Shown: piece by piece, positions 1-5,464 of the stretch | How positions within the stretch are numbered: the stretch's first letter is position 1 | How the letters are laid out: every line of letters starts with the position of its first letter | From: an uncultured Erysipelotrichaceae bacterium | Lineage (GTDB): Bacteria; Bacillota_I; Bacilli_A; RFN20; CAG-826 | Assembly: GCA_947303755.1 (NCBI GenBank) | Contig: CAMYZF010000053.1 | Location: 1 to 6,954, forward strand | DNA: 6,954 bases | Reading direction: 5' to 3' | Program-made: the position numbers and the translations under genes | Notes under the pieces: generated by a model | Told to the model about the DNA's origin: nothing | The model's database searches: none | The model's input: only the letters and a program-made list of their open reading frames with translations

Positions 1-273
1 TGCGCTCCAAAAAGTGACAATACTGATGGTCTTATCGATGTTTGTGTGTTAAAAACCATGACTTTCCTTGGTTTAGGAATGATTATTGGAACATACACCA
101 AAGGCAAACATTTAGATAAATCTCGTAAGAAAATTGTTTATCGTCAAGCTAAAGAGATTAAATTCAATTCCCCAAAAGAATTTGATGTTTGTGTTGATGG
201 CGAGATGATTAAAGGTAATAATTTCACTGTTAAAGTAATCCCTGGCGCAGTCAAACTTGTCATTCCGCAATAA
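1..273 (+). CDS. Diacylglycerol kinase family lipid kinase, C-terminal part (5' end outside window)
   Basis: The frame is open from base 1 and gives 90 residues, so the N-terminal nucleotide-binding domain lies outside the window. The visible part matches the C-terminal beta-rich domain of the DgkB/YegS/BmrU lipid kinases. It starts C-A-P-x-S followed by the characteristic DGLIDV motif (about residues 10-15), passes through a Gly-rich helix with G-T-Y-T-K-G-K-H, and ends with the conserved V-D-G-E motif and a V-I-P-G-A-V-K-L-V-I-P tail. Known family members phosphorylate diacylglycerol or related lipids with ATP at the inner membrane face, often to recycle diacylglycerol into phosphatidic acid. 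The exact substrate cannot be told from this fragment. A GTG at base 46 is not the start, because the conserved DG-x-x-D motif lies upstream of it in frame. A strong terminator follows the TAA by 16 nt. Confidence 0.85.
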   Translation, partial: CAPKSDNTDGLIDVCVLKTMTFLGLGMIIGTYTKGKHLDKSRKKIVYRQAKEIKFNSPKEFDVCVDGEMIKGNNFTVKVIPGAVKLVIPQ

Positions 274-289
274 ATTGCTTAATTAACAA

Positions 290-318
290 AAATACCCAAT
301 GTTTGCTGGGTATTTTTT
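290..318. terminator. Bidirectional intrinsic terminator between lipid kinase and NUDIX genes
   Basis: The arms AAATACCCA (290-298) and TGGGTATTT (307-315) form a perfect 9-bp stem with an 8-nt loop, followed on the plus strand by a run of six T (313-318). On the minus strand the same hairpin is followed by TTTTTGTT. It therefore serves both convergent genes: the kinase stop at 273 and the NUDIX stop at 334. Confidence 0.85.
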
Positions 319-333
319 GTTATTTGTTTAAGA

Positions 334-777
334 TTATTTAACCATTTTTTCGTAGATTTTTTCGAAATCGTTTGATAATAAATATTTGGAAATATCTTTT
401 TCTTTTATGAAGAATATTTCGCCTTCTTTTGAGCTTTTTAATTCTCCTTTGTATTTATTTGATCTAAAAAGCATTGCTAAATGGCGCACATTATCTCCGA
501 ATTCATTCCACTCGATATATCCGCGTGGCTCGATTTCTAGTAAATCTAGGCCTGTTTCTTCTTTTATTTCTCGATAAACGGCGTTTTCGATTAATTCTTC
601 ATCTTCAACGTGCCCACCCGGGAAAGTTAATCCTGGCCAATCTTTTTTTAATCTATTTTCCACCAAAAAAGAGCCATCATCTTTATAAACCATGCACATA
701 ATTGTGAGTTTAGTTATTTTTTGATGATGAGATTTATCTTTTTTAATGAAATCTTTATTTATTGGAGAGTAATTCAT
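334..777 (-). CDS. NUDIX hydrolase, probable 8-oxo-dGTP-type nucleotide diphosphatase
   Basis: This 147-residue protein has a perfect Nudix box, G-x5-E-x7-R-E-U-x-E-E-x-G-U, at residues 55-77. It is preceded by W-P-G-L-T-F-P-G-G-H-V, a signature of MutT-like 8-oxo-dGTP diphosphatases in Bacillota. The E-x2-E-E cluster of the box would bind the catalytic metal, and the likely role is hydrolysis of oxidised or non-canonical nucleoside triphosphates in the cytoplasm. The box and an S-S-x-E-G-E segment near residue 115-120 support this subgroup, but substrate prediction in NUDIX enzymes is unreliable. The first 25 residues are a charged extension. No Met lies between M1 and M27, so M1 is the best start although no Shine-Dalgarno is present. 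A TATAAA lies 9 nt upstream of the ATG, so the mRNA may be nearly leaderless. The gene is divergent from the NERD gene. Confidence 0.88.
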   Translation of the reverse strand: MNYSPINKDFIKKDKSHHQKITKLTIMCMVYKDDGSFLVENRLKKDWPGLTFPGGHVEDEELIENAVYREIKEETGLDLLEIEPRGYIEWNEFGDNVRHLAMLFRSNKYKGELKSSKEGEIFFIKEKDISKYLLSNDFEKIYEKMVK

Positions 778-786
778 AATTGATAA

Positions 787-792
787 TTTATA
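787..792 (-). promoter_or_regulatory. Candidate -10 element of the NUDIX gene
   Basis: Minus-strand TATAAA sits 9 nt before the ATG at 777, with a possible TTGTCT -35 (808-813) at a short 15-nt spacing. The region is very AT-rich, so chance matches are expected. An overlapping TAAATT (785-790) is at exactly 7 nt. Either would leave almost no 5' leader. Confidence 0.3.
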
Positions 793-818
793 TTAAATTT
801 ATAATTTAGACAAGTTAG

Positions 819-827
819 TGATATATT
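819..827 (+). promoter_or_regulatory. Extended -10 promoter of the NERD gene, leaderless start
   Basis: TGATATATT is a TGn-extended -10 (hexamer TATATT, 822-827). It is followed by exactly 7 nt and then the ATG at 835, so transcription would begin at or next to the start codon. No Shine-Dalgarno precedes the ATG. The -35 region at 17-nt spacing (TTATAA) is weak, as is usual for extended -10 promoters. Another TATAAT at 800-805 is an alternative that would give a leader of about 20 nt, also without a ribosome binding site. Confidence 0.5.
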
Positions 828-834
828 TTATTCA

Positions 835-1503
835 ATGTCAAAATTATCAAGAGGTCAAAAAGGCGAAAACCTAGTTAATAAAAGACTAAGCCAAATAAAA
901 GAACATCATGTGCTTTTTTCAGATGTGACTTTTGTTAACAAAAATTCTGAAATGTCACATCAAATTGATCATATTTTGGTGCACCCACACGGAATCTTTG
1001 TCTTTGAGACTAAAAATTATTATGGAGAAGTTTTCTTTTCCAAAGGAAAATGGTCTCGAAAGATTGATGGCCGAGATAAAACAATGAACGACCCTCTAAG
1101 GCAAAATAAGTCTCATGCCATAACGTTATATAAAGAACTTAATGGAAGATATGAAACCATTCCTTGTGTTGTTTTTGTACAAAATAATGCTCCATATACC
1201 GGAGACGAAAATGTAATAAATCTAAACGATATCGAATTATTCATTGATTCATATCCTTATAAACACAAATTGCGTAATGAAACAATTAATAAAATTGCCG
1301 AATTAATCAAAAAGAACATCAAAGATGTTTCTCACGAAGATCATGTTGAAAATATTTCATTTTTAAAAGCAGTTAGAACAGAATTAAGAAAAGAAAAAGA
1401 ATTCGCTATTACAAAAGGTATCTGTCCTCGATGCGGAGAGAAAATGATTATTAGAGGAAATTTTTTTAAATGTTCAAATTGTGAGTACAAATTTGAATTG
1501 TAA
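835..1503 (+). CDS. NERD-domain nuclease-like protein with C-terminal zinc ribbon
   Basis: This is a 222-residue soluble protein. Residues 5-110 match the NERD (nuclease-related) domain, a PD-(D/E)xK-type fold. They show R-G-x-K-G-E with E11, then Q-I-D-H-I with D45, then V-F-E-T-K-N-Y with E58 and K60, then N-D-P-L-x-Q-N with Q90. D45 plus E58-x-K60 is the expected metal-binding and catalytic set and looks intact, so nuclease activity is possible. Residues 195-220 form a four-cysteine zinc ribbon (C197-P-R-C200 and C213-S-N-C216), likely for nucleic-acid or protein binding. The middle is helical and charged. NERD proteins are widespread in bacteria and plasmids and their function is largely unknown, so a DNA-processing role is inference. 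Start M1 is supported by the conserved RGxKGE close to the N terminus and by the -10 element 7 nt upstream. The choline-kinase-like gene follows after 18 nt. Confidence 0.85.
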   Translation: MSKLSRGQKGENLVNKRLSQIKEHHVLFSDVTFVNKNSEMSHQIDHILVHPHGIFVFETKNYYGEVFFSKGKWSRKIDGRDKTMNDPLRQNKSHAITLYKELNGRYETIPCVVFVQNNAPYTGDENVINLNDIELFIDSYPYKHKLRNETINKIAELIKKNIKDVSHEDHVENISFLKAVRTELRKEKEFAITKGICPRCGEKMIIRGNFFKCSNCEYKFEL

Positions 1504-1508
1504 TGAAT

Positions 1509-1514
1509 TACACT
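1509..1514 (+). promoter_or_regulatory. Possible weak -10 before the choline-kinase-like gene
   Basis: TACACT ends 7 nt before the ATG at 1522, the same spacing as the stronger candidates before the NERD and CotH genes. It matches the consensus at four of six positions and has no convincing -35. Co-transcription with the NERD gene is equally possible. Confidence 0.2.
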
Positions 1515-1521
1515 ATTAAGT

Positions 1522-2871
1522 ATGAATCCAGAAATTGAAAAAACTATAAAAAAATATAATAAGATTTACGTAATCGAACTATTTGTTATCGCAGCGATAA
1601 TCATTGCTCTAGCAACTCTTAAATTGACCGGTGTAATTGGTAGTTCCATTCGTTTCCGCCATATCTTTAATATCGTCACAACTCTTGGCTTTATTTGGAT
1701 TGTTGCTGATTTTATTTGGATGATCTTTTCTAAGAAAAGACAATCTAAGAATTCGTGGTTTGATAAAATCACTTTACTACCATTTGCGATTGCTTTAATC
1801 GTCATCGATATTATTGGCTTTGTTTGTTGGAACACTGAAACCATTTCCTTTTTTACCCTTTATGTATCGATTTGCTTCTATTATTTTGCAGCCGTTTATA
1901 TTTCTCAGGGTGTTTATCATATCTATCGACCTTCTCCAGCTATGGTTCAGGCCGCTATTGAAGAATATAAACAAAGAGAATTAGAACAAAAGAACGATTC
2001 TAAAGACATTGAAAAGCTTTTAGTGTCAGTTCTTGGTGAAGGCTCATCAATTGTTTCCCCACTAGTGGGCGGCATGATGAATATTTCTTATATTGTTCAA
2101 GATAAAAACGGCAAGAAATACGTTTTATATATTTCAACTGAACAAGCTAATGAAATGGTGAATCGTCCTTTAGAAAAAGAACATCTTAAAATCATTTATG
2201 ATTTAGGTATCACTAGTAAAAATGTCTATTTTGACACTAAAAAAGGCATCAAAATCAACGAGTTTATTGAAGGAACTTCAATTGATCATGTTCAAGAATT
2301 CGATTATGAAAAGATTGCCAAACTATTTAGAACCCTTCATTCATCAAAGAAATTATCTAAATTAGATTACGCTCCATTTGAAAGATTCGTTTCTTCTTAT
2401 GAAAAGGAAGCTTCTGAATTTGAAAAAGAACGTGATCCACATTATTTAGAATTAAGAAACTTCTTATTTGAATATCGTTCATTCTTAGAATCTCAAAAGA
2501 AAGTGCTATGCCATAACGACGGACAAAGAAGCAATATTGTTAGAGACAATAATGATAACTATTGGCTCATCGATTTTGAATTTGTTGGAAACAACGATCC
2601 TATTTACGATATAGCGACATTTGGTAACGGCGTCGTTTCCGAAGGAAGAAAACTTTTAGATTATTATTTCACCAAAACATCAGTTGATGAAATCAAACGT
2701 TATTATCTTTGGAGAATTTATGTTTCCCTTCAATGGTATAACGTCGCTATCGTTAAACATTATAGGGGTGAAGGCGCTGCCCATGGCTTTGACTTTATGG
2801 CGGTCGCTAAACATTTCTTAGATAATGCGACTGATGCTTATAATTCACTAAAACAAGAAATAAAAAAATAA
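1522..2871 (+). CDS. Membrane-anchored choline/aminoglycoside-kinase-fold phosphotransferase (LicA-like domain)
   Basis: This 449-residue protein has two parts. Residues 1-135 hold four predicted membrane helices (about 15-36, 48-69, 84-103, 108-128), and 140-165 is a charged linker. Residues 165-449 form an APH/choline-kinase fold: G-G-M-M-N (183-187) in the ATP loop, N-R-P-L-E-K-E-H (214-221), which matches the choline-kinase 'inR..E' segment, the Brenner catalytic motif H331-N-D333-x4-N338, and the metal-binding I-D351-F-E353. All key kinase residues are present. The known LicA family phosphorylates choline to phosphocholine for cell-surface decoration or phospholipid synthesis. Here the substrate is unproven and ethanolamine or another small alcohol is possible. 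The segment usually reading 'vlRipG' is V-L-Y-I-S-T, a deviation. The membrane part suggests the kinase domain acts at the inner face of the membrane, perhaps coupled to uptake. No Shine-Dalgarno precedes the ATG. A weak TACACT lies 7 nt upstream. Confidence 0.82.
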   Translation: MNPEIEKTIKKYNKIYVIELFVIAAIIIALATLKLTGVIGSSIRFRHIFNIVTTLGFIWIVADFIWMIFSKKRQSKNSWFDKITLLPFAIALIVIDIIGFVCWNTETISFFTLYVSICFYYFAAVYISQGVYHIYRPSPAMVQAAIEEYKQRELEQKNDSKDIEKLLVSVLGEGSSIVSPLVGGMMNISYIVQDKNGKKYVLYISTEQANEMVNRPLEKEHLKIIYDLGITSKNVYFDTKKGIKINEFIEGTSIDHVQEFDYEKIAKLFRTLHSSKKLSKLDYAPFERFVSSYEKEASEFEKERDPHYLELRNFLFEYRSFLESQKKVLCHNDGQRSNIVRDNNDNYWLIDFEFVGNNDPIYDIATFGNGVVSEGRKLLDYYFTKTSVDEIKRYYLWRIYVSLQWYNVAIVKHYRGEGAAHGFDFMAVAKHFLDNATDAYNSLKQEIKK

Positions 2872-2892
2872 AGACACAATCGTGTCTTTTTT
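2870..2892. terminator. Bidirectional terminator between choline-kinase-like gene and tRNA-Ser
   Basis: The arms AAAGACAC (2870-2877) and GTGTCTTT (2882-2889) form an 8-bp stem with a 4-nt AATC loop. A T-run follows on the plus strand (to 2892), and an interrupted T-run (TATTTTTTT) follows on the minus strand. The stem overlaps the last bases of the upstream stop codon. It lies 9 nt past the tRNA 3' end, so it can end both transcripts. Confidence 0.85.
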
Positions 2893-2900
2893 AATCTAAG

Positions 2901-2992
2901 TGGCGGAGCAGGAGGGGTTCGAACCCTCGCACCAGTAAACCCGGTCTAACGGTTTAGCAAACCGTCCCCTTCAGCCTCTTGGGTACTGCTCC
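2901..2992 (-). tRNA. tRNA-Ser (anticodon GCU), CCA encoded
   Basis: Read on the minus strand, the acceptor arms are GGAGCAG (2992-2986) and CTGCTCC (2911-2905), with G discriminator at 2904 and genomic CCA at 2903-2901. The anticodon stem ACGGT/ACCGT encloses the loop TTGCTAA, with anticodon GCT at 2956-2958, which reads AGC and AGU serine codons. A long variable arm, typical of serine tRNAs, follows. The T arm is GAGGG-TTCGAAC-CCTC(C pairing complete). The 92-nt length including CCA is normal for a class II tRNA. Confidence 0.97.
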
Positions 2993-3003
2993 AAGCGAGA
3001 TAG

Positions 3004-3012
3004 ATTATATCA
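3004..3012 (-). promoter_or_regulatory. Extended -10 promoter of tRNA-Ser
   Basis: Minus-strand TGATATAAT (3012-3004) is a perfect TATAAT with the TGn extension, ending 11 nt before the mature tRNA 5' end. That fits a 5' leader of a few bases. No clear -35 is seen at 16-18 nt, in keeping with an extended -10. Confidence 0.65.
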
Positions 3013-3029
3013 TTATTTGTTTAACATTG

Positions 3030-3035
3030 TATAAT
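3030..3035 (+). promoter_or_regulatory. -10 element of the YhhN-family gene
   Basis: A perfect TATAAT lies 22 nt before the ATG at 3058, back to back with the tRNA-Ser promoter on the other strand. It predicts a short leader of about 15 nt holding AGAAAG (3043-3048), a weak Shine-Dalgarno that could pair with the very 3' end of 16S rRNA. This start therefore looks leadered, unlike the NERD and CotH starts. The -35 is not convincing. Confidence 0.5.
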
Positions 3036-3057
3036 AAAAATAAGAAAGTGAATTATT

Positions 3058-3750
3058 ATGCTTATTGACGCTTTTAATAAATTAAATATCGCCAGTGTTA
3101 TTTTGCTAATTCTTTTTGGAATTGCTTGTGTAGTGCAACTCATTTTTGCCTTTTTTGAATTAGAAAAATATCGTCGCATTGAAAAACCTTTGCTTTTGGC
3201 TTTATTGACCGCTTTTGCGGCTGTTACTTTGCCTGACCATCCTTTTATCTATGCGGCGACTTTTGTAGCGATGCTAGGCGATATATTTGTTATTTTGCCT
3301 AATAAGAAGTTTTTCTATTTAGGAGCTTTCTGCTTCTTTATGGGATTTTTGTTCTACGCTTTGGAAGCTTTGGTGAAATATATGGGTGGCAACACTCCTA
3401 TATATATGTTTATCGTTATTTTTGGAACTTACATCGTTATGGTTATTACTTTAGGTTTCTTTATTGGACCAAAAATTGCTGAGAATCAAGGTGAGGCGAT
3501 TGGTATTGGTTTATATCTAGCTCCTCTAATCACTTTGATTCCAATTATGACTCACGTAACTGTTAAGGGTGGATATTTCATGTTCCTATCTCTGATAGGT
3601 GTATGCTTCTTCTTATTCTCTGATTCGCTTATTACTTACACAAAATTCGTGAAGAAATTCAAAAGATACGATTTCTTCGTAATGGGAACTTATTTAATTG
3701 CGGAGTTCCTAATTGTAATGGGATTTACCCTTTCGTATTTAGCAAGATAA
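3058..3750 (+). CDS. YhhN/TMEM86-family membrane protein, probable lysoplasmalogenase
   Basis: This 230-residue protein is almost entirely hydrophobic, with seven to eight predicted membrane helices. Marks of the YhhN family are E-K43-P44 at the start of the second helix, the M-L-G-D75 motif, a Y-L-G-x-F-x-F-F segment (87-94), and F-L-F-S188-D189-S190-L near the C terminus, followed by D-F-F-V-M-G-T-Y. Family members cleave the vinyl-ether bond of lysoplasmalogens (mammalian TMEM86B) or are of unknown bacterial function. Activity here is inferred. Two usual positions differ as I recall the family: the 'GH..Y' after the third helix reads G-F-L-F-Y, and the terminal 'Y..AQ' reads Y-L-I-A-E. This could mean changed specificity. 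The length is normal. The gene stands alone on its strand and faces the RdgB gene across an 8-nt gap. Confidence 0.75.
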   Translation: MLIDAFNKLNIASVILLILFGIACVVQLIFAFFELEKYRRIEKPLLLALLTAFAAVTLPDHPFIYAATFVAMLGDIFVILPNKKFFYLGAFCFFMGFLFYALEALVKYMGGNTPIYMFIVIFGTYIVMVITLGFFIGPKIAENQGEAIGIGLYLAPLITLIPIMTHVTVKGGYFMFLSLIGVCFFLFSDSLITYTKFVKKFKRYDFFVMGTYLIAEFLIVMGFTLSYLAR

Positions 3751-3779
3751 AAGGAACTCTAAATGAGTCCCTTTTCTTT
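3749..3779. terminator. Bidirectional terminator embedded in two convergent gene ends
   Basis: The arms 3749-3759 and 3765-3775 form an 11-position stem (AAAAGGaACTC with GAGTcCCTTTT, one A-C mismatch) with a 5-nt loop, followed by CTTT. It contains the TAA of the YhhN gene and the TAG (minus strand) of the RdgB gene. The minus-strand flank TTTTATCTTG also carries a T-run. Confidence 0.75.
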
Positions 3780-4352
3780 AAGATATTTAATTAATTGCTC
3801 CACAGCTTTCGCGCGGTGAGAATATTTGTTTTTAATTTCTGCTGGAGCGGTGCCAAAGGCCATCTTTGCTTCATCTGAGTAGAAGATTGGATCATAACCA
3901 AATCCGCCTTCACCAACAGGTTTATCAAGAATCTTACCTTTACATATTCCTTTGAATTGGATTGGCTTATCTTCAACATTTATAAGTGTGATAACACAAG
4001 CGAAGAACGCCGATTTATCTTTATAAGGTTCAAGCTTTTTAATGAGCTCGAGGTTAGCGACTTTGTTGCCGCCAAAGGAATCTGCAAATCTAGAAGAATA
4101 AATTCCTGGGAAATTATTTAAGGCTACAACATTTAATCCTGAGTCATCAGCGATGACTGGAAGCTTGGTTAGCTTTGCTAAGGCATCCGCTTTGATGAAG
4201 GAATTTTTTTCATATGTATCACCGTCTTCATCTGGATTACAAACAATTCCTAAATCTTTCATAGAATGGAATTTGATGTCATAGCCTAAAAACATCTCTT
4301 GATATTCTTTGACCTTATGAGCGTTATTGGTGGCGACCACTAGTTCAAACAT
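3759..4352 (-). CDS. rdgB: RdgB/HAM1-family XTP/dITP diphosphatase
   Basis: This 197-residue protein has the normal family length and all signature motifs. They are V-A-T-N-N-x2-K (6-13) for phosphate binding, D-G-D-T-Y-x2-N-S-F-I-K-A (43-55), the catalytic D-D70-S-G-L (69-73) followed by P-G-I-Y-S-S-R-F-A (82-90), G-F-G-Y-D-P-I-F (150-157) for base recognition, and S-H-R-A-K-A (178-183). The enzyme hydrolyses dITP, ITP and XTP to the monophosphates in the cytoplasm, keeping deaminated purines out of DNA and RNA. It is the second gene of an operon: the exchanger stop is only 2 nt before its ATG. Its Shine-Dalgarno GGAGG (4359-4363, 6-nt spacing) is made from the last two glycine codons of the exchanger, so translational coupling is likely. 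This is the only strong ribosome binding site in the window. Confidence 0.96.
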   Translation of the reverse strand: MFELVVATNNAHKVKEYQEMFLGYDIKFHSMKDLGIVCNPDEDGDTYEKNSFIKADALAKLTKLPVIADDSGLNVVALNNFPGIYSSRFADSFGGNKVANLELIKKLEPYKDKSAFFACVITLINVEDKPIQFKGICKGKILDKPVGEGGFGYDPIFYSDEAKMAFGTAPAEIKNKYSHRAKAVEQLIKYLKEKGLI

Positions 4353-4354
4353 AT

Positions 4355-5392
4355 TTATCCTCCAAATGGAGCGAAGCTTAATCCTAGATTAATGTTAGAT
4401 AAGATTAAGAAAGCGATATAAGAACCAACAACTACTAAACCAGCACCTAAATAGATGATACGGAATAACGCCGTCTTTTTAGTTTTAGCGAATATTGACA
4501 TAAGGATCGTTGGAACAAGCACAAGTAACGCAATAGCGGCAGCGATAATTAATAAGAATGAAGATTGATCCATCACATAAAGTGGACCGCAGTTGAACGA
4601 TAAGATGTCTGAGAAGGAAAGAATAATGAAGTTAAAGACACAGCTTCCAAGGATGTTGCCATAAGCAGCATTGAAGTTTTTCTTCTTACATAAGTTAATT
4701 GTGGAAGTTAATTCTGGAAGCGATGTGGCGACTCCTAAGAAAAGCGCGCCACCAAACGTCTCACCAAAACCAAAGGTTTTAACAATCCAATCAGTGTGAT
4801 AAGTGATGCCTATTGACATCGCGATAAGAAGAACCGCAAATAAGGCGAATAAGACTGCGATTTTTTTAACGCTTAATTTGCTTTCAACTTCATCTTTGTC
4901 TTCGCTTTCTTCAGTCTTTGGAGTCTTAAGAATCGCTAAAGCGTAAATCGCAACGATTAAAATTGAAAGAGGATTAAACCATCCCCAAAGGATATGGTTG
5001 AAGTTAAAAACAAAACCAGCGACGACAACAGTCACATACATTAACCCCATGAATAATAAGCTTAATAAATGAGACTTATTAACTTTTGAAGTTGCGAGTT
5101 TTCCAAAGAAAAAGGCATAAGGAATAAAGAACAAACACATATTAAAGATGTTTGATCCTAAAATATTTCCTAAAACAAAGGAGTTTTTATTAATAAATAA
5201 AGTTGAAGAGATAGAAGTGAATAGTTCTGGAAGCGAGGTGACAGCTGCTAAAAGGATGCCTCCTAAAAGGGCTCCAGAAAGATTGGTCTTCTTATCAAGA
5301 AGGTCGACATAATCTGATAATTTAATGGACGCAAAAACGACAACAGCGGCAATTATTAGATAGGTTAGAATCGACATTATTTCAGCGTACAT
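4355..5392 (-). CDS. CaCA-superfamily sodium/calcium exchanger (YrbG-like)
   Basis: This 345-residue integral membrane protein has about ten helices and two inverted alpha repeats, the hallmark of cation/Ca2+ exchangers. Alpha-1 (44-84) has T-S-L-P-E56-L and G-N-I-L-G-S-N81-I-F-N. Alpha-2 (214-254) has A-T-S-L-P-E227-L-T-S and G-N-I-L-G-S-C251-V-F-N. E56 and E227 are the expected ion-binding glutamates. A charged cytoplasmic loop (about 158-176, rich in E, D and K) separates the two halves. The likely role is export of Ca2+ or a related divalent ion in exchange for Na+ or H+. C251 stands where the archaeal NCX_Mj exchanger has Asp240, which may change ion choice. Start M1 is chosen because a -35/-10 pair ends 7 nt before it. 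M6 is possible but no better supported. RdgB is co-transcribed downstream. Confidence 0.9.
   Translation of the reverse strand: MYAEIMSILTYLIIAAVVVFASIKLSDYVDLLDKKTNLSGALLGGILLAAVTSLPELFTSISSTLFINKNSFVLGNILGSNIFNMCLFFIPYAFFFGKLATSKVNKSHLLSLLFMGLMYVTVVVAGFVFNFNHILWGWFNPLSILIVAIYALAILKTPKTEESEDKDEVESKLSVKKIAVLFALFAVLLIAMSIGITYHTDWIVKTFGFGETFGGALFLGVATSLPELTSTINLCKKKNFNAAYGNILGSCVFNFIILSFSDILSFNCGPLYVMDQSSFLLIIAAAIALLVLVPTILMSIFAKTKKTALFRIIYLGAGLVVVGSYIAFLILSNINLGLSFAPFGG
4359..4363 (-). promoter_or_regulatory. Shine-Dalgarno GGAGG of the RdgB gene
   Basis: Minus-strand GGAGG lies 6 nt before the ATG at 4352 and inside the last codons of the exchanger gene. It fixes the RdgB start and shows that this organism does use Shine-Dalgarno initiation for an internal operon gene. 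Confidence 0.85.
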
Positions 5393-5399
5393 ACTTAAT

Positions 5400-5427
5400 A
5401 AGGTACCACATTAAAAATGTGTGTCAA
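5400..5427 (-). promoter_or_regulatory. Promoter of the exchanger-rdgB operon, leaderless start
   Basis: On the minus strand a perfect TTGACA -35 (5427-5422), a 16-nt spacer and a TACCTT -10 (5405-5400) end 7 nt before the ATG at 5392. No Shine-Dalgarno precedes that ATG. The -10 matches at only three of six positions but keeps the first T, the A and the last T. Transcription would start at the ATG. Confidence 0.45.
5407..5421. repeat. Inverted repeat filling the exchanger promoter spacer, possible operator
   Basis: CACATT and AATGTG form perfect 6-bp arms around AAA. The repeat fills nearly the whole 16-nt spacer between the -35 and -10 of the exchanger promoter and adjoins the CotH-side promoter. 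A dimeric repressor could bind here. In AT-rich DNA a chance repeat of this size is not rare. Confidence 0.3.
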
Positions 5428-5448
5428 ATTAATTTAGATATAAGAAAA

Positions 5449-5457
5449 TGCTATAAT
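5449..5457 (+). promoter_or_regulatory. Extended -10 promoter of the CotH-kinase lipoprotein gene, leaderless start
   Basis: TGCTATAAT is a perfect consensus extended -10 (TATAAT at 5452-5457), followed by 7 nt and the ATG at 5465. A -35-like TTAATT (5429-5434) lies at 17-nt spacing. No Shine-Dalgarno is present, and none would fit downstream of the predicted transcription start. Confidence 0.6.
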
Positions 5458-5464
5458 AATGCTA

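Noticed and set aside
46..273. GTG at 46 as the start of a small 75-residue protein
   Set aside because: The frame is open back to base 1 and the residues before the GTG contain the conserved D-G-L-I-D motif of lipid kinases, so it is the tail of a longer gene.
386..701. Two plus-strand reading frames (386-577 and 474-701)
   Set aside because: They lie fully inside the minus-strand NUDIX gene, which has an unmistakable Nudix box. They show no recognisable domain and no start signals.
1514..1524. TATTAAGTATG, identical at the starts of the choline-kinase-like gene and the exchanger (5400-5390, minus)
   Set aside because: TATTAA only 2 nt before an ATG cannot place transcription at that ATG, and an 11-nt AT-rich match between two sites is weak evidence for a shared element.
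1503..1538. 11-codon mini-ORF overlapping the NERD stop (TAATG) and the next gene's start
   Set aside because: It could act in termination-reinitiation, but it is too short to distinguish from chance and has no ribosome binding site.
1566..1844. Minus-strand 92-residue reading frame
   Set aside because: It is antisense to the membrane-helix region of the choline-kinase-like gene, with no domain or ribosome binding site.
1522..2871. Mollicute genetic code (TGA as Trp)
   Set aside because: All Trp positions examined are TGG and all frames close on TAA or TAG, with no conserved domain interrupted by TGA. An AT-rich code-4 genome would use TGA often.
3791..3979. Minus-strand 62-residue reading frame
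   Set aside because: It is an out-of-frame shadow of the strongly supported RdgB gene.
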